A DNA stretch of 64,000 nt from Sutcliffiella cohnii (GCF_002250055.1 NZ_CP018866.1:2038501-2102500), one strand, 5' to 3'; numbered from the stretch's first letter, positions 17,348 to 27,770 are shown. The notes: generated by a model from the letters alone, not told the origin. Numbers and translations are program-made.

Positions 17348-18421
17348 GTGCAAAAAGGCTATTTACTTCTAGAGACGGGGCATGTTTTTGAAGGAACCCT
17401 TTTAGGGAATTCTTTGGAATCAACAGGTGAAGTAGTTTTCAATACGAGTATGACAGGATATCAGGAAATTATGTCTGATCCTTCATATGCCGGCCAAATT
17501 ATCGTTTTTTGTTATCCGTTAGTTGGAAATTACGGAATTAACGAAGCCGATTTTGAATCTAATAAACTCTATATTCGAGGAATTGTTACTGGTGAAATAT
17601 GTGTGAATCCTCAACATTTCCAAATGAAAGAAACAACAGTTGACACGTTAAACCGAAATGGGATTAATGGATTAACCGGAGTGGATACACGTCAAATCGT
17701 AAAGATAATTAGAAAATATGGAAGCGTCAAAGGGAAAATCACTACCAATCCTTCAAACGTATCTTTTAATGCTGATACAACGTTCTTTATAGACCAAGTA
17801 TCAACTAAATCGATTCAGAAATATTCGAATGATGGGCCGCATGTTGTTTTAATTGATTATGGTAGTAAAAAATCTATACTACGAGCGTTACTAAATGAAA
17901 ATTGTAAAGTAACGGTTGTCCCTTACAATACTACTCTTGTAGAAATTCAAAAATTGAATCCTGATGGGATAGTTTTAAGTAACGGACCAGGAGATCCAAT
18001 GGCATTAAGTGAGTATTTAAAGGACATTAAATTAATTACAGAAATGTACCCAACGCTTGGTATTTGTTTAGGGCACCAGTTAATTGCATTAGCGCATGGG
18101 GGCAAAACGACGAAATTACCATTCGGTCATCGAGGTGGAAACCACCCAGTTAAAGAAGTGGAAACTGGGAAAGTATTTATTACATCCCAAAATCACGGAT
18201 ATGTAGTAGATGAAAAATCAATTATTAATAATCAAAACTTCCATATTACTTATTTCAATATAAATGATAGAACTGTAGAAGGAATACGTCATAAACAATT
18301 ACCAATTTCTTCTGTACAATTTCATCCGGAAGCTAATCCTGGTCCACAGGACACCGAACATATTTTTAAAAAATTTATAAAGAATATTCACCAAGGAGAA
18401 TTAACATATGCCGCTCAATAA
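17348..18421 (+). CDS. carA: carbamoyl-phosphate synthase small subunit (glutaminase), arginine-specific
   Basis: Releases ammonia from glutamine for CarB. The 357-residue protein has the N-terminal CPSase small-chain domain (TGEVVFNTSMTGYQEI) and a class I glutamine amidotransferase domain with Cys240 (GICLGHQ), His326 and Glu328 (QFHPEA). The start is GTG behind AAGGAGTG, 3 bases after argD. Its location in the arg operon marks it as the arginine-controlled copy; a pyr copy is expected elsewhere. Confidence 0.96.
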   Translation: MQKGYLLLETGHVFEGTLLGNSLESTGEVVFNTSMTGYQEIMSDPSYAGQIIVFCYPLVGNYGINEADFESNKLYIRGIVTGEICVNPQHFQMKETTVDTLNRNGINGLTGVDTRQIVKIIRKYGSVKGKITTNPSNVSFNADTTFFIDQVSTKSIQKYSNDGPHVVLIDYGSKKSILRALLNENCKVTVVPYNTTLVEIQKLNPDGIVLSNGPGDPMALSEYLKDIKLITEMYPTLGICLGHQLIALAHGGKTTKLPFGHRGGNHPVKEVETGKVFITSQNHGYVVDEKSIINNQNFHITYFNINDRTVEGIRHKQLPISSVQFHPEANPGPQDTEHIFKKFIKNIHQGELTYAAQ

Positions 18422-21400
18422 ACAGATAAAAAAAGTATTAGTAATTGGCTCAGGTCCAATTGTTATTGGGCAAGCCGCTGAATTTGATTATGCAGGGACA
18501 CAAAGTTGTATTGCGCTAAAAGAAGAAGGTTTAGAGGTAATCCTTGTTAATAGTAATCCAGCAACAATTATGACTGACAAAGAGATTGCAGATAAAATAT
18601 ACATGGAGCCTCTAACAGTAGAAAGTTTAGAAGTGATCATAAAGAAAGAAAGACCTGATGGGATAATTGGAACTCTCGGTGGTCAGACAGGGCTTAATTT
18701 AGTAGTACAACTTGAAGAAGAACGTATTTTAGAAAAATATAATGTAAAGTTACTAGGTACATCTGTTCCTTCTATCCAGCAAGGGGAAGATCGTGAAAAG
18801 TTCCGCCAACTAATGTTAGACATTAATGAACCGATTCCTCAATCAAAAATTGTTCATACAGAACAAGAAGGACTAAATTTTGCAGAAGAAATTGGGTTTC
18901 CTGTCATTGTTCGTCCAGCTTATACTCTAGGCGGAGAAGGTGGAGGCTTTGCAAATAGCCCCCTTGAGTTACAACAACTTTTAAAAAGGGGACTCTCTTT
19001 AAGTCCGATACATCAAGTACTTTTAGAAAAAAGTATAAAAGGTTGGAAAGAAATAGAATATGAAGTTATGAGAGATGCGAATGATACTTGTATTATCGTT
19101 TGTAATATGGAAAATATGGACCCAGTAGGAGTTCATACAGGTGATTCCATTGTCGTAGCTCCTTCACAAACTTTATCAGACGTTCAATATCAAATTTTAA
19201 GAAATGCTTCATTAAAAGTTATTCGCGCTTTAAAAATAATTGGTGGTTGTAATATTCAATTTGCTTTCCATCCAGAATCAAACGAGTATTTCATTATTGA
19301 AGTAAATCCACGGGTTAGTCGTTCATCTGCACTTGCATCAAAAGCAACTGGTTATCCAATTGCAAGAATAGCAACGAAATGTGCAATAGGCTATCATTTA
19401 GATGAAATTATAAATCCAATAACAGGAAATACATTTACTTCATTCGAACCTGCTCTAGACTATGTTGTAGTTAAGCTTCCAAGATTTCCGTTTGATAAAT
19501 TTACAGAAGCAGATCGCACATTAGGCACTCAAATGAAAGCAACAGGTGAAGTTCTATCAATAGATCGGTCGTTTGAAGGTGCAATGAATAAGGCAATTCG
19601 TTCTTTAGAAATGAATGTAAAAGGTTTAAAAACAAATAAACTTTCTAATAAAAACTTGGATGAAATTAAGAAATTATTAGCAACGCCGAACGATTATCGA
19701 CTTTTTGCAATTGCGGAAGGGTTACAAAAAGGGATGTCGATAGAGGAACTTCATGAACTCACTGAAATAAATGAATGGTTTTTACAAAAACTAAATGGAA
19801 TGGTATTACTAGAAGAACAATTAGCAACCTTTACAATTGATACTGTTACGAAAGAGTTGTTAACATTAGCAAAATATCAAAATATAAGTGATGAATATTT
19901 AAGTGAGTTATTATCTTGCTCTATCGAAGAAGTGAAAGAGAAGAGAGAAGCTTTCGGTTTAAAACCCGCCTATAAACTAGTTGACACTTGCGCAGCGGAA
20001 TTCGATGCATTAACTCCATATTATTACTCTACATGGTCCGGAGTAGATGAAGTAGAAGTAAGTAATAAGGAAAAAGCACTTGTAATTGGATCTGGTCCTA
20101 TAAGAATTGGTCAAGGTATTGAATTTGATTATTGTTCCGTTCATGCTGTAAAAGCATTAAAGAAATTAGGGTTAGAAACAGTAGTAGTTAATAACAACCC
20201 TGAAACAGTTAGTACAGATTTTTCAATTGCGGATAAGTTGTACTTTGAACCACTTACAGTTGAAGATATTATGAACGTTATTGTAAAAGAAAACGTAAAC
20301 TATGTATTCATCCAGTTCGGCGGACAGACAGCGATCAATTTAGCGGCAGCTCTTAAAGAAAAAGGGATTAATGTTGTCGGTACGACTGTAGAAAATATTG
20401 ATAAGCTTGAAGATCGTCAACAATTTTATCAACTATTAGACGAGATAAACATTCCGCATATGGATGGTGAAATCGTTTATGATATTAACAGTTTAAAAGA
20501 TGCAGCAGACAAAATAGGATACCCAGTATTAGTCAGACCATCTTATGTTATCGGTGGACAATCGATGTATACATTTTATGAAGAGGATGAATTAACATTT
20601 TACATCGATCATTTAAAGGAAGAAAACTATCATGTATGGCCTCTTTTAGTAGACCAGTTTGTACCTGGAACTGAATGTGAGTTAGATGTCGTAAGTGATG
20701 GGAAAAACATATACATTCCTGCAATTTTTGAACATGTTGAAAAAGCCGGTGTTCATTCGGGAGATAGTATAGCAGTATTCCCACCAGTACATCTATCAAA
20801 AGAAATACAAGAAGTACTTGTAGATTATACAAAACGAATTTGTGAAGCTGCATCCATTGTAGGGCTAGCCAATATTCAGTTTATCATAAAAAATAACACG
20901 GTCTATTGTTTAGAAGTTAATCCGAGAGCATCTCGAACTATTCCAATTGTGAGCAAAGTAACAGGAGTAAATTTAGTAGATTTAGCTGTTAAGGCACAGT
21001 TAGGAAATGAACTAGCTGAAGTTGGATTGAAGGAATTCCCGCACTTTTATAGTGTAAAAGCACCGATTTTTTCTGCTACCAAACTTAAAGGTGTTGATCA
21101 TGTTTTAGGTCCAGAAATGAAATCAACAGGGGAAGTACTAGGATTAGGATTTAGTTATGAAGAAGCGTTATTTAAAGCACTATTCTATAAAGTAAATCCA
21201 TTTGACTATACAAATAATAAAAGTTTCCTTTTATCCGTTACGGAACGTGAAAAGGAAAATGTAGTACCAATTGCTATTAAGTTAATCGAAAAAGGATTTT
21301 CAATTGTAGCTACAGATGGCACTGCCAAACATTTATCGCAAAAAGGAATAGAAACGAAGCCGTATGAAGAAGAATTGTTTTTAAAGGAAGAAATTGCAGG

Positions 21401-21629
21401 AGCTATCATTATTCCAACAAAAGGGAGAAACTTAATTAGACTTGGTGCAAAATTACGAGAACTTTGTACTCGATATCAAGTACCTTGCTTTACTAGCTTG
21501 GATACAGCTTCTGAAGCGATTAAAATAAACAAAGTTAATCGAGACTTCCGTTCTATGAAAGATTACTATATACATCAAGTAGAAGGGGAAGATCAATATG
21601 CAACCAACATTAGTGAATACAAAAGCTAA
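18408..21629 (+). CDS. carB: carbamoyl-phosphate synthase large subunit, arginine-specific
   Basis: Makes carbamoyl phosphate from bicarbonate, ammonia and two ATP. The 1073-residue protein has the usual duplication: first ATP-grasp half with GSGPIVIGQAAEFDYAG and RPAYTLGGEGGG, second half with GSGPIRIGQGIEFDY and RPSYVIGGQSM, then an MGS-like allosteric domain from about 935. It starts 14 bases inside the carA end behind AAGGAG, and argF starts inside its own end, so the three are tightly coupled. Confidence 0.97.
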   Translation: MPLNKQIKKVLVIGSGPIVIGQAAEFDYAGTQSCIALKEEGLEVILVNSNPATIMTDKEIADKIYMEPLTVESLEVIIKKERPDGIIGTLGGQTGLNLVVQLEEERILEKYNVKLLGTSVPSIQQGEDREKFRQLMLDINEPIPQSKIVHTEQEGLNFAEEIGFPVIVRPAYTLGGEGGGFANSPLELQQLLKRGLSLSPIHQVLLEKSIKGWKEIEYEVMRDANDTCIIVCNMENMDPVGVHTGDSIVVAPSQTLSDVQYQILRNASLKVIRALKIIGGCNIQFAFHPESNEYFIIEVNPRVSRSSALASKATGYPIARIATKCAIGYHLDEIINPITGNTFTSFEPALDYVVVKLPRFPFDKFTEADRTLGTQMKATGEVLSIDRSFEGAMNKAIRSLEMNVKGLKTNKLSNKNLDEIKKLLATPNDYRLFAIAEGLQKGMSIEELHELTEINEWFLQKLNGMVLLEEQLATFTIDTVTKELLTLAKYQNISDEYLSELLSCSIEEVKEKREAFGLKPAYKLVDTCAAEFDALTPYYYSTWSGVDEVEVSNKEKALVIGSGPIRIGQGIEFDYCSVHAVKALKKLGLETVVVNNNPETVSTDFSIADKLYFEPLTVEDIMNVIVKENVNYVFIQFGGQTAINLAAALKEKGINVVGTTVENIDKLEDRQQFYQLLDEINIPHMDGEIVYDINSLKDAADKIGYPVLVRPSYVIGGQSMYTFYEEDELTFYIDHLKEENYHVWPLLVDQFVPGTECELDVVSDGKNIYIPAIFEHVEKAGVHSGDSIAVFPPVHLSKEIQEVLVDYTKRICEAASIVGLANIQFIIKNNTVYCLEVNPRASRTIPIVSKVTGVNLVDLAVKAQLGNELAEVGLKEFPHFYSVKAPIFSATKLKGVDHVLGPEMKSTGEVLGLGFSYEEALFKALFYKVNPFDYTNNKSFLLSVTEREKENVVPIAIKLIEKGFSIVATDGTAKHLSQKGIETKPYEEELFLKEEIAGAIIIPTKGRNLIRLGAKLRELCTRYQVPCFTSLDTASEAIKINKVNRDFRSMKDYYIHQVEGEDQYATNISEYKS

Positions 21630-22566
21630 TCAAATAGAAAAAAAAGACTTTTTAACTATAAATGAATACACAACAGATGAAATACTTTATTTGTTAAATG
21701 AAGCAGTAACAATGAAGAAGCTTCAAAAAGAAGGAAAACCGCATCGTTATCTAGAGGGAAAAGTGTTAGGGATGATTTTTGAAAAATCTTCTACAAGGAC
21801 ACGTGTATCGTTCGAGGTAGGGATGTTACAACTTGGTGGAAATGCGTTATTTTTAAGTTCAAACGATATTCAACTAGGCCGCGGAGAAACAACACATGAT
21901 ACAGCAAAAGTATTATCACGTTATGTTGACGGACTAATGATTAGGACATTTAGTCATTCAACAATAGAAGAGTTTGCAACGAATGCAACTGTTCCGGTCA
22001 TTAATGGCTTAACAAATGAACATCACCCGTGCCAAGTGTTGGCAGATTTGTTGACAATTTTAGAGCATAAAGGTACACTAAAAGGGTTGAAAATGTGTTT
22101 TATCGGTGATGGTAGCAATAATATGAGTCATTCTTTAATTGAAGGTGCAGTAAAAGTTGGGATGCACATTTCGGTTGCTAGTCCTGAAGGGTTTGAACCT
22201 GATACAACGGTATGGGAAAAAGCAAAAGTTACAGCTTCTATAACCGGTTCAAACATAGAATTTTCTACTGATCCTGTTAAAATGATAAAAGAAGCAGATG
22301 TAGTCATAACTGATGTATGGTCTAGTATGGGTCAAGAAAATGAAGCAAAGGATCGTTTGTTAAAATTCGCAAACTATCAAGTTAACAAACAATTAACCTC
22401 TTATGCGAGAAACAATTATATCTTTCTACATTGTTTACCCGCACATAGAGGGGAAGAAGTAACGGAAGAGATTATAGATGGACCGCATTCAGTCGTATTT
22501 GACGAAGCGGAAAATCGTTTACATGCTCAAAAAGCAATATTAAAAGCATTAATGGAAACAAAGTAA
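21598..22566 (+). CDS. argF: ornithine carbamoyltransferase
   Basis: Joins carbamoyl phosphate and ornithine to citrulline. The 322-residue protein has the carbamoyl-phosphate motif STRTR (FEKSSTRTRVSFEVG), HPCQVLADL, DVWSSMGQE and the catalytic HCLPAHRGEEV. The predicted start, behind AAGGGGAAGA, overlaps carB by 32 bases, an unusually long overlap. This ends the argCJBD-carAB-argF run; argG has its own promoter. Confidence 0.96.
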   Translation: MQPTLVNTKANQIEKKDFLTINEYTTDEILYLLNEAVTMKKLQKEGKPHRYLEGKVLGMIFEKSSTRTRVSFEVGMLQLGGNALFLSSNDIQLGRGETTHDTAKVLSRYVDGLMIRTFSHSTIEEFATNATVPVINGLTNEHHPCQVLADLLTILEHKGTLKGLKMCFIGDGSNNMSHSLIEGAVKVGMHISVASPEGFEPDTTVWEKAKVTASITGSNIEFSTDPVKMIKEADVVITDVWSSMGQENEAKDRLLKFANYQVNKQLTSYARNNYIFLHCLPAHRGEEVTEEIIDGPHSVVFDEAENRLHAQKAILKALMETK

Positions 22567-22578
22567 TGTTTATTTTTT

Positions 22579-22607
22579 TTCACATTAATGTATAAAAATA
22601 CTATACT
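22579..22607 (+). promoter_or_regulatory. argG promoter with possible ARG box
   Basis: TTCACA (22579-22584), a 17-base spacer and TATACT (22602-22607) fit sigma-A. The spacer holds the palindromic ATGTATAAAAATACTAT, which resembles a weak ARG box in the same relative position as at argC. Confidence 0.6.
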
Positions 22608-22636
22608 GTAGATATTTATTCAGGGGAAGGTTGTGT

Positions 22637-23854
22637 ATGAATATGGCAAAGGAAAAAGTGGTTTTAGCATATTCTGGAGGTTTAGATACTTCGGTTTCAG
22701 TTAAATGGATTCAAGAAAAATACGGATATGATGTCATCGCATTGGGGCTTGATGTTGGAGAAGGGAAAGACCTAGAAGCTATTCGTCAAAAAGCCCTCAA
22801 TGTTGGTGCTATAAAAGCTATTATGATCGATGCAAAAGAATTGCTAGCAAAAGGCTATATATTACCAGCATTAAAAGGTAATGCTTTATATGAAGGGAAA
22901 TATCCTTTATCTTCTGCACTATCTCGACCGTTAATTTCAAAGCTACTCGTTGAAATTGCAGAGCAAGAAGGCGCTGTCGCAGTTGCTCACGGTTGTACAG
23001 GTAAAGGAAACGACCAAGTTCGATTTGAAGTTTCTATTCAAGCATTAAATCCAAACTTAAAAGTTATTGCTCCTGTTCGTGAATGGGGAATGACACGTGA
23101 CGAAGAAATTGCTTATGCAGAAGAAAAAAACATTCCGATTCCGGTTGATTTAGATAATCCATATTCTATCGATGCAAATATATGGGGAAGAGCGTGTGAA
23201 GCTGGAGTATTAGAAAACCCTTGGAATGAGGCACCAGAAGGAGCGTTTGATTGGACGAATCCTATTGAAAAAACACCTGATGAAGCTGAATATATTGAAA
23301 TTTCATTTGAAAAAGGAGTTCCAGTTGCATTGAATGATCAAGAAATGGACATTGTGCCGTTAATTGAGAAATTGAATGAACTTGGTGGAGAACACGGGAT
23401 TGGTCGAATTGATCATATTGAAAACCGCCTGGTAGGGATAAAATCTCGTGAAGTATATGAAAACCCAGCAGCACTAATTTTAATTAATGCTCATAAGGAA
23501 TTAGAATTTTTAACATTACCACGTGAAGTAACACAGTTTAAAACAGTTGTTGACCAACAAATTGCAAAAGTAATCTATGAAGGTCTTTGGTATTCACCAA
23601 TAATGAATGCTTTAAATGCATTCGTAGAAGAAACACAACAAACGGTAACTGGAAAGGTTCGCATTAAATTGCATAAAGGGCACCATGTCGTTGTTGGCAG
23701 AAAATCTGATTTCAGTTTATATAATGAAGAATTAGCAACCTATTCAAAAGGAGATGCGTTTGACCACAACGCAGCAGTAGGCTTCATCAAACTATGGGGA
23801 CTCCCAACAAAAGTATACGCCGAAGTAACATCAAAAGACAAAGTATTAAAATAA
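22637..23854 (+). CDS. argG: argininosuccinate synthase
   Basis: ATP-dependent condensation of citrulline and aspartate. The product of 405 residues starts with the N-type ATP pyrophosphatase motif [12 protein letters not shown] and keeps [19 protein letters not shown] and the C-terminal [10 protein letters not shown] chose ATG 22637, 6 bases behind AGGGGAAGG; a TTG six bases earlier directly abuts the site. Unlike the adjacent argG-argH of B. subtilis, argH is 435 bases away beyond repeat DNA. Confidence 0.96.
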   Translation: MNMAKEKVVLAYSGGLDTSVSVKWIQEKYGYDVIALGLDVGEGKDLEAIRQKALNVGAIKAIMIDAKELLAKGYILPALKGNALYEGKYPLSSALSRPLISKLLVEIAEQEGAVAVAHGCTGKGNDQVRFEVSIQALNPNLKVIAPVREWGMTRDEEIAYAEEKNIPIPVDLDNPYSIDANIWGRACEAGVLENPWNEAPEGAFDWTNPIEKTPDEAEYIEISFEKGVPVALNDQEMDIVPLIEKLNELGGEHGIGRIDHIENRLVGIKSREVYENPAALILINAHKELEFLTLPREVTQFKTVVDQQIAKVIYEGLWYSPIMNALNAFVEETQQTVTGKVRIKLHKGHHVVVGRKSDFSLYNEELATYSKGDAFDHNAAVGFIKLWGLPTKVYAEVTSKDKVLK

Positions 23855-23857
23855 TAA

Positions 23858-23896
23858 GAAAAGCGTATGCGGCTCGCTTAGGTCCAATCAAAGGTG
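23858..23896 (-). repeat. truncated A-type repeat fragment
   Basis: Starting right after argG, GAAAAGCGTATGCGGCTCGCTTAGGTCCAATCAAA (written here in parts: GAAAAGCG, GCGGCTCG, GGTCCAATCAAA) matches the reverse complement of one end of the A element at 38103-38235, then diverges. It is in the opposite orientation to the two full A copies. Confidence 0.7.
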
Positions 23897-23993
23897 GAAT
23901 CAAGTCATAGAAGCTAGATACCTATGCAAGTAATAATTTGGCACCATGGCGAATGAAGATAGGCAGTTCGGTGTAGAACTGTTATAATGTTTT

Positions 23994-24182
23994 ACTTTCA
24001 ATATTTAGACCCGTGAGTGGAACGGAGCGGAAGGTGCGAGACTCCAGTGGGGGGAAAGCGTGAGTCTTGAGACCCCGGACGAGCGAAGCGAGGAGGAGGC
24101 TCATGCCACGCCCCACGGAAAGCGAGTGCCTGCAGCGAAGTGAAACGGACTAACTTTATACGCTTAGCAACATTCAATGTTG
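23994..24182. repeat. B-type intergenic repeat, uninterrupted copy
   Basis: 189 bp, clearly richer in G and C than its neighbours, from ACTTTCAAT to the palindrome CAACATTCAATGTTG. It corresponds in inverted orientation to the outer parts of the repeat at 9091-9429. An inner GTGGGG/CCCCAC pair replaces GCGGG/CCCGC of the other copy, so a stem is kept. The bases between 23897 and 23993 hold no feature that I recognise. Confidence 0.85.
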
Positions 24183-24189
24183 TAAAATG

Positions 24190-24231
24190 ATTAGCTTCTA
24201 ATTTTTAATAAAAGCTAACTTTTTCACGGTA
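24190..24231 (+). terminator. possible weak terminator after argG
   Basis: TTAGCTT / AAGCTAA arms with a long AT-rich loop are followed by CTTTTTC. The stem is short and far from argG, so the call is weak. No obvious argH promoter is seen before GGAGGAAC at its start. Confidence 0.4.
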
Positions 24232-24289
24232 GTCCCAAATAAAATAACAACCAACTAGAAACAACTAACATATTAGGAGGAACATATTT

Positions 24290-25663
24290 ATGTCTAAATT
24301 ATGGGGTGGACGTTTTACAAAAGAAACAAACAAATTAGTGGAAGTATTTACAGCGTCCATCAATTTCGATCAAAAACTTGCATTCGAAGACATTGAAGGA
24401 AGCTTAGCACACGTCCAAATGTTAAGTGAATGCAACATCATCCCGAAAAATGATGCAGAAACAATTAAAAACGGCTTACTAACAATTAAGCAAAAAATAG
24501 AAAACGGTGAAGTCCAATTTTCAGTAGAAAATGAAGACATCCATATGAATATTGAAAAATTACTAATTGATGAAATTGGACCAGTCGGTGGTAAGCTACA
24601 TACTGGTAGAAGCCGTAATGACCAAGTTGCTACAGATATGCACTTATACCTTCGTAATCAAACATTAAATATTATTGAATTAGTTAAAGGAGTACAAACT
24701 GCGCTTTTACAACAAGCTGAAGAACATGTTCATACGATTTTACCTGGTTATACTCACTTACAAAGAGCTCAACCAGTATCATTTGCACATCACTTATTGG
24801 CTTACTTTTGGATGTTTGAACGTGACAAAGATAGATTACAAGACAGCCTGAAACGTATTAATTGGTCACCACTAGGTTCTGGAGCACTAGCAGGAACTAC
24901 CTTTCCAATTAATCGTTCAAAAACAGCCGAATTACTAGGATTTGATAAAGTGTATCCAAACAGTATGGACGCAGTAAGTGATCGCGATTTTATTGTCGAG
25001 TTTTTATCAATCTCGTCTTTATTAATGACTCATATTTCTCGTTTATCGGAAGAGTTAGTAATATGGTCAAGTCAAGAGTTCCAATTTATCGAATTAGATG
25101 ATTCCTTCTGTACCGGTTCGAGTATTATGCCGCAAAAGAAAAATCCTGATGTACCAGAATTATTAAGAGCTAAAACTGGACGTGTATATGGAAATCTAGT
25201 CGGGCTTCTAACAGTGTTAAAAGGACTTCCTTTAGCATACAACAAAGATATGCAAGAAGATAAAGAAGGGATGTTTGATACGGTAGAAACGCTGGACGGT
25301 TCGTTACGTTTACTAGCTCCAATGATTGAAACGATGACGGTAAACGCGGATAAGATGTATGCAGCGGTAGCTCAAGATTATTCCAATGCTACAGATATTG
25401 CCGACTATTTAGTAACAAAAGGTTTACCATTCCGCCAAGCTCATGAAGTAATTGGAAAAACTGTTTTATATGCGATTGAACAAAAGAAATTTTTATTAGC
25501 ATTAACGATGGATGAATATAAACAGTTTCATGAGTTGTTTGAGGAAGATATTTACGACGTACTACAACCTAAAAACGTTGTAGAAGCTAGAAATAGTGAA
25601 GGTGGTACATCTTCTGAACAAGTAAAATTACAAATAATAGTAGCAAAACAGAGTTTACAATAA
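24290..25663 (+). CDS. argH: argininosuccinate lyase
   Basis: Splits argininosuccinate into arginine and fumarate, the last step of the pathway. The 457-residue protein is a fumarase/aspartase superfamily member: [12 protein letters not shown], the [13 protein letters not shown] region (here [15 protein letters not shown]) and the signature [12 protein letters not shown] with the flexible catalytic Ser loop. The start lies behind TTAGGAGGAAC. A clear terminator follows. Confidence 0.97.
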   Translation: MSKLWGGRFTKETNKLVEVFTASINFDQKLAFEDIEGSLAHVQMLSECNIIPKNDAETIKNGLLTIKQKIENGEVQFSVENEDIHMNIEKLLIDEIGPVGGKLHTGRSRNDQVATDMHLYLRNQTLNIIELVKGVQTALLQQAEEHVHTILPGYTHLQRAQPVSFAHHLLAYFWMFERDKDRLQDSLKRINWSPLGSGALAGTTFPINRSKTAELLGFDKVYPNSMDAVSDRDFIVEFLSISSLLMTHISRLSEELVIWSSQEFQFIELDDSFCTGSSIMPQKKNPDVPELLRAKTGRVYGNLVGLLTVLKGLPLAYNKDMQEDKEGMFDTVETLDGSLRLLAPMIETMTVNADKMYAAVAQDYSNATDIADYLVTKGLPFRQAHEVIGKTVLYAIEQKKFLLALTMDEYKQFHELFEEDIYDVLQPKNVVEARNSEGGTSSEQVKLQIIVAKQSLQ

Positions 25664-25669
25664 TGGATA

Positions 25670-25707
25670 AAAGAGTAGTACCTTTAACAGGGGTGCTGCT
25701 CTTTTTT
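25670..25707 (+). terminator. terminator after argH
   Basis: AAGAGTAGTACC / GGTGCTGCTCTT stem (two G-T pairs) with an 8-base loop and a run of T. Confidence 0.85.
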
Positions 25708-25768
25708 ATTAATAAATAAAAATATATAACAAAATAGTAAAATTATATTTCATATAAAAAAATAAAAA

Positions 25769-25797
25769 TTGAAATGAAATTTAAATAGTTATATAAT
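25769..25797 (+). promoter_or_regulatory. sigma-A promoter of the double-GNAT gene
   Basis: TTGAAA, 17 bases, TATAAT, ending 35 bases before the ATG of the gene at 25832. Confidence 0.75.
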
Positions 25798-25831
25798 GAA
25801 ATAGAAACACTAATGAGGAAGTTGGTGTGAG

Positions 25832-26782
25832 ATGTACATTAATAAGTTACACCCTATATGGTTGGAGCAAATAGTAGAACTATGGAATGAAGAAATAGGT
25901 AGCGATTTTCCGATGAGAAATGAATTATTTCGTCAAAATACGTTTGAAGATAATAATACATTAATAGAAGGTTCTTTTGTAGTAACAGATGAAGAAGATA
26001 AAGTCATTGCTTTTATTGTAAGCAAAGTATGGAAAGAAAACGAAGACTATAAAATGGATCGAGAAGTAGGTTGGATCCAAGCTCTATTAGTAAAAGGTCA
26101 ATATAGAAAAAAAGGAATTGGCACGAAATTACTTGTACTAGCCGAAAATGCAATGCAATCTAACGGGGCAAAAGTTGTTCATTTAGGCCGCGATCCATGG
26201 CATTACTTTCCTGGAATACCTACACAATATAAAACCTATCAAAAATGGTTTGAAAAGCATGGCTATAACATTGGACAATTACAATATGATCTAATTCAAA
26301 CATTTAATAATACACAACCATTTTTTCTAAGGTATAAAAATATTAATATCTCAATATTACATATAAACGAAAAGGAAAAATTCCTTTTATTTTTACATAG
26401 AGAATTTCCAGGACGTTGGGAGTATGAAGCACGTCAATATTTTGAAAAAAATGGTGACGGTCGAGAATTTGTAGTGATGAAAAAAGAAGGTAGGATAATA
26501 GGCTTTTGTCGTATAAATGATGCGAATTCTCCCTTTATAGCCCAAAATGTATACTGGTCACCATTATGGAACGGTAAACTCGGTGGTATAGGTCCACTCG
26601 GAATTTCAAAAGAAGAAAGAAAAAAAGGTTTTGGCGAAGGAATTGTAAAAGCAGCTATCAATATTTTATGGGAGCGCAACATTCGAACTATGTTAATTGA
26701 TTGGACTACTTTAACAGATTTTTACGGAAAGTTAAATTTCCATGTTTGGAAAGAATATCAACAGTACTCTAAACATTTATAA
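25832..26782 (+). CDS. tandem GNAT acetyltransferase-like protein
   Basis: A 316-residue protein with two GNAT folds. The first (about 1-150) has the acetyl-CoA loop QYRKKGIGTKLL after IQALLV; the second (about 170-316) has EERKKGFGEGIV after GPLGI and the IDWTTLTDFYGKLNF ending. Substrate unknown. The next gene, 68 bases on, encodes a MurR/RpiR regulator, and the nag genes lie beyond, so acetylation of an amino sugar or muropeptide product is a reasonable guess but not shown. Confidence 0.8.
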   Translation: MYINKLHPIWLEQIVELWNEEIGSDFPMRNELFRQNTFEDNNTLIEGSFVVTDEEDKVIAFIVSKVWKENEDYKMDREVGWIQALLVKGQYRKKGIGTKLLVLAENAMQSNGAKVVHLGRDPWHYFPGIPTQYKTYQKWFEKHGYNIGQLQYDLIQTFNNTQPFFLRYKNINISILHINEKEKFLLFLHREFPGRWEYEARQYFEKNGDGREFVVMKKEGRIIGFCRINDANSPFIAQNVYWSPLWNGKLGGIGPLGISKEERKKGFGEGIVKAAINILWERNIRTMLIDWTTLTDFYGKLNFHVWKEYQQYSKHL

Positions 26783-26850
26783 ACTTACTTTAAAGAGTTA
26801 ATTAGTAGGAACGGATATAAATAGAAAATGAACAATAAGGAGGGGTCAGT

Positions 26851-27723
26851 ATGCCTTTTATGTCAGGTGGATTAGTTATGCTAAAAGAAATGGTTCCAGA
26901 TTTGCCTCCTTCTGAAAAGAAGATTGCAGAATATATATTAAAAAATCCACAAGCAACAATCTCCTTAACTGCAAATGAACTAGGTAAAAGAAGTTCCACA
27001 AGTGGAGCGGCAGTTATTAGACTTTGCAAATCACTAGATTTAAAAGGATTTCAAGACTTGAAGCTAAGAATTGCAGGGGACTTACAAAAGACAACGAGCC
27101 CTAGTGGGTTTCGAGATATAGAACCTAATGAATCACCATCATCTATTATCGAAAAGATGACGAATAATAGTATACAAACAATTGAAGAAACTTCACAACT
27201 ATTAAATATTGAAGAGCTTTCTAAAGCAGTTGAACTAATAATGCATTCCCATACGATTCACTTTTTTGGTGTAGGAGCGTCTGCAATTATCGCAGAAGAT
27301 GCCCATCAAAAATTTTTAAGAATTAACAAACGGTCCACGGCTTTCCGTGATTTCCATATGGCTGCAACTCAAGTAGCAAACGTTCAAGAGGGGGATGTAG
27401 TTGTAGGTATATCTTTCTCGGGAAAAACATTTGAAGTTGCAAAAATATTAGAACTTGCGAATAGAAAAAAAGCACATACAATAAGCTTAACTAAATTTGG
27501 TTCCTCTATTGTTAATGAGCAAGCGGATGTTAAGCTCTACACTTCTGCAACTCGAGAACCGACATTTAGAAGTGGAGCAACATCTTCACGTATTGCCCAG
27601 TTACATGTTATTGACATTTTATTTATGTCGGTTGCTTCACAGCAGTACGATCAAACAGTTCGACATTTAGACGAAACGAGAGAGATTATCGAAACAATAC
27701 GTGATAATGTAAAAAACAAGTAA
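26851..27723 (+). CDS. MurR/RpiR family transcriptional regulator
   Basis: A 290-residue regulator with an N-terminal RpiR helix-turn-helix (LPPSEKKIAEYIL ... SSTSGAAVIRLCKSLDLKGFQDLK) and a C-terminal SIS sugar-phosphate-binding domain (about 130-260; FFGVGASAIIAEDAHQKF, GISFSGKT). Family members sense sugar phosphates such as MurNAc-6-P. The start is behind AAGGAGGGG; a second ATG ten codons on is possible. It lies between the GNAT gene and nagR, so control of amino sugar genes is likely. Which sugar it senses cannot be read here. Confidence 0.85.
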   Translation: MPFMSGGLVMLKEMVPDLPPSEKKIAEYILKNPQATISLTANELGKRSSTSGAAVIRLCKSLDLKGFQDLKLRIAGDLQKTTSPSGFRDIEPNESPSSIIEKMTNNSIQTIEETSQLLNIEELSKAVELIMHSHTIHFFGVGASAIIAEDAHQKFLRINKRSTAFRDFHMAATQVANVQEGDVVVGISFSGKTFEVAKILELANRKKAHTISLTKFGSSIVNEQADVKLYTSATREPTFRSGATSSRIAQLHVIDILFMSVASQQYDQTVRHLDETREIIETIRDNVKNK

Positions 27724-27736
27724 AAAATTAGAGTAA

Positions 27737-27770
27737 AAAAAAGGAATTGGTATTTCACCAGTTCCTTTTT
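27737..27770. terminator. bidirectional terminator between the RpiR gene and nagR
   Basis: AAAAAGGAATTGGT / ACCAGTTCCTTTTT hairpin between convergent genes, overlapping the last bases of nagR. Confidence 0.85.

Noticed and set aside
23994..24182. Insertion sequence or rRNA fragment, because of the higher GC
   Set aside because: Too short for a transposase, no rRNA motifs, and the same blocks recur in other intergenic gaps, so a dispersed non-coding repeat is the better reading.
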